64,000 nucleotides of DNA from Amylostereum areolatum (taxonomy: Eukaryota > Basidiomycota > Agaricomycetes > Russulales > Stereaceae). The position numbers were made by a program, and so were the translations under genes. The notes below the pieces were generated by a model, which was not told where the DNA came from, searched no databases, and was given only the letters and a program-made list of their open reading frames with translations. Shown here piece after piece: positions 62,282 through 64,000 of the stretch. The DNA lies in NCBI GenBank assembly GCA_012932865.1, contig SAXG01000002.1, positions 1,860,001 through 1,924,000 on the forward strand, read 5' to 3'. Position 1 is the first letter of the stretch. Every line of letters starts with the position of its first letter.

Positions 62282-64000
62282 ATGGAAAAAGGAGGCGACG
62301 ACTTGTTTTTCGTTGCAGCCGGCGAGGCAGCTCGGGAGGGTGCTGATATGATCGACAAGAAGGATAGCGGCTCGGCGTATTCACATGATGGGCAGGCCGT
62401 CGATGGATTCATCACCCCCACCGAGCTGGAGATGGAGACGCTAAGGCATGTTCCAGACAAGCTCGACTGGTCGGCATTCTGTGAGTTTTATTCGTTATTC
62501 GTGGGCACATGTCACTCACATTTCTAGCAATGCAGTGATAGCATTCGTAGAGATGGCGGAGCGGTTCTCGGTGAGTGCCTGTTATTTATGGGAACGCAGA
62601 GGGGTCTACTAATTCTTTCTTGACAGTTCTACTGGTACGATTTCTTTCCTTGCGCCTGGTGGCTTGTGCTCAATATCATTCACGTTCAGGTAGCACCACC
62701 GTCTTTGTGAGTATACATATGCGCGTCTGTGGTGTGTATGGTTCACTCATGCTTATCGCAGGTCAACTTCATATCATCGCCGCGCGCTTCGAGTACTGGC
62801 GCCGGTGGGCCCAACGGTCAGTCGGGAGCATTGGGCCAGGGTCAGCAGACTGCGACCGGTCTCACGACACTCAACCAATTCTGGTAAAGCTTCCGCGTAC
62901 ATCTTACCTTGATTTATTTCGTGATGCTCAATTCTATGCTGCAGGTCGTATGTGACTCCTCTTCTCGGCGCGTATCTCGCGGACACATATTGGGGTCGTT
63001 TCAAGACCATCGCGATAAGCATTGCAATCACTCTTGTTGGGCACATCCTGCTTGTCGTGTGCTCGCTTCCACCCGTCTTGGACAACCCCCAGGGCTCCCT
63101 GGGGATCCTGTCTCTGGCTATCGTAGTCATGGGTTTGGGGACCGGAGGCTTCAAGTCGAATATATCTCCTCTCGTCGCCGAGCAGCAGCGCAACCTCAAG
63201 CCGTTCATCTCGGAGACAAAGCAGGGCGAGCGTGTTGTTGTGGATCCGATTCTGACAACGTCTCGCATCTACATGGTGAGAGATGGTGTGAATGACACTG
63301 TTTGGTCGTTCCTAACGGCTCTTTACACGTGTCCAGTATTTCTACTTCTTTATCAATGTCGGCTCGCTCATTGGCCAGATTACCATGACGTTTGCGGAGA
63401 AGGCAAGTCCCACCATCTTGCTTCTTACATTGCATTGATTTCTGACCGTATCCACCTAGTATGTTGGGTACTGGCTTGCTTACACTTTGCCTACCGTCGT
63501 CTTCTTGCTCTGTCCGTTCGTGCTCTTTTTGGGCGACACCGATATAGGAAGCTTCCTCCGCAAGGCTCCGTGCTCGCCAAGTCGCTTCGCCTTTGGCGCT
63601 TTGCCGCCCGCGGCCGCTGGACGTGGAACCCCATCCGCACGCTGAAGAATCTCCGGGCTGACTCTTTCTGGGAATCCGCAAAGCCCAGCCAGATACCCGT
63701 GGACGAGCGACCTCGCTGGATGACCTTCGACGATAAATGGGTGGATGAGGTGCGCCGCGGCTTCAAGGCATGCACGGTCTTCGTCTGGTTCCCTCTCTAT
63801 TGTACGCACCCTCAGTTTACTTCTCGTCGATATGACGCTAACTTGGCTTGTAGGGCTCGCCTACAACCAGATGATCAACAACCTAGTATCACAGGCAGCT
63901 ACGATGACGCTGCACTGGTGTGCCCAACGACGTGATCAACAACCTGGATCCGCTCGCACTCATCATCTTCATCCCTATTTTTGACATCCTCATCTACCCC
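62282..64000 (+). CDS. PTR2: PTR2/POT family peptide transporter (copy 2), 3' end off the right edge
   Basis: Plasma-membrane proton/peptide symporter. The ATG at 62282 opens MEKGGDDLFFVAAGEAAREG, nearly the same start as copy 1. Exons give FITPTELEMETLRHVPDKLD, IAFVEMAERFS (ExxERF motif) and VTPLLGAYLADTYWGRFKTI (PTR signature, 62950). Then come AISIAITLVGHILLVVCSLP, VVMGLGTGGFKSNISPLVAE, and, out of the long open frame by splicing, FFINVGSLIGQITMTFAEK (FFxxINxGS). The cytosolic loop matches copy 1 (RGRWTWNPIRTLKNLRADSF, WMTFDDKWVDEVRRGFKACT). The window ends in LDPLALIIFIPIFDILIYP, so roughly the last third is missing. Confidence 0.92.

Overview
This is an intron-dense eukaryotic window, almost certainly from a filamentous basidiomycete, probably an Agaricomycete. 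Nearly every gene is cut by GT-AG introns of about 45-65 bases, very short exons occur, and the gene set is fungal: Kar5/Tht1, Som1, Atg13, Pmp3, Trm4, Ecm14, DUF3433-like and an expanded-type G-alpha. The species call is inference; no rRNA, tRNA, CRISPR array, plasmid or intact transposon was recognised.

Layout. 1-6.7 kb (all minus): the N-terminal half of a SNF2/Rad5-type ATPase running off the left edge, a small unknown gene feeding in frame into it, a one-exon membrane protein, and the nuclear-fusion gene KAR5/tht1. 7.1-8.1 kb: a GTT1-like glutathione transferase with a broken last exon. 8.7-10.7 kb: a low-complexity coiled-coil protein. 12.1-14.7 kb: divergent SOM1 (mitochondrial inner-membrane peptidase partner) and SAH1 (S-adenosylhomocysteine hydrolase) sharing a 305-bp promoter with a TCACGTG box. 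15.5-25.4 kb: an unknown gene, a Pmp3-family proteolipid, a divergent G-alpha subunit whose reading frame is broken twice, and an La-motif (LARP) protein. 26.1-36.4 kb: a microsomal P450, TRM4 (tRNA m5C methyltransferase) and MSH2 (mismatch repair). 37.3-44.4 kb: an alpha/beta hydrolase, a DUF3433-like membrane protein carrying a 37-bp insertion between 8-bp direct repeats, and an F-box protein. 44.8-52.2 kb (all minus): ATG13, a coiled-coil protein with a WHPDKF C-terminal motif, and an Ecm14-like M14 carboxypeptidase that has lost a zinc ligand and the catalytic glutamate. 52.8-64 kb: an aldo-keto reductase and two head-to-head PTR2/POT peptide-transporter paralogs flanking a secreted phytase-like esterase.

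Most genes are single-copy housekeeping genes with no operon-like logic. The nearest thing to a functional group is the right end, with two peptide transporters around a secreted phosphoesterase-like protein. I found no convincing undescribed system. The best leads are the M14 pseudo-enzyme, the divergent and frame-broken G-alpha, the 37-bp insertion with 8-bp duplication, and a repeated pattern of small frame breaks in otherwise well-preserved genes, which may be assembly error or real decay. Exon borders below were read by eye from splice signals and family expectations; where not stated, spans include introns.
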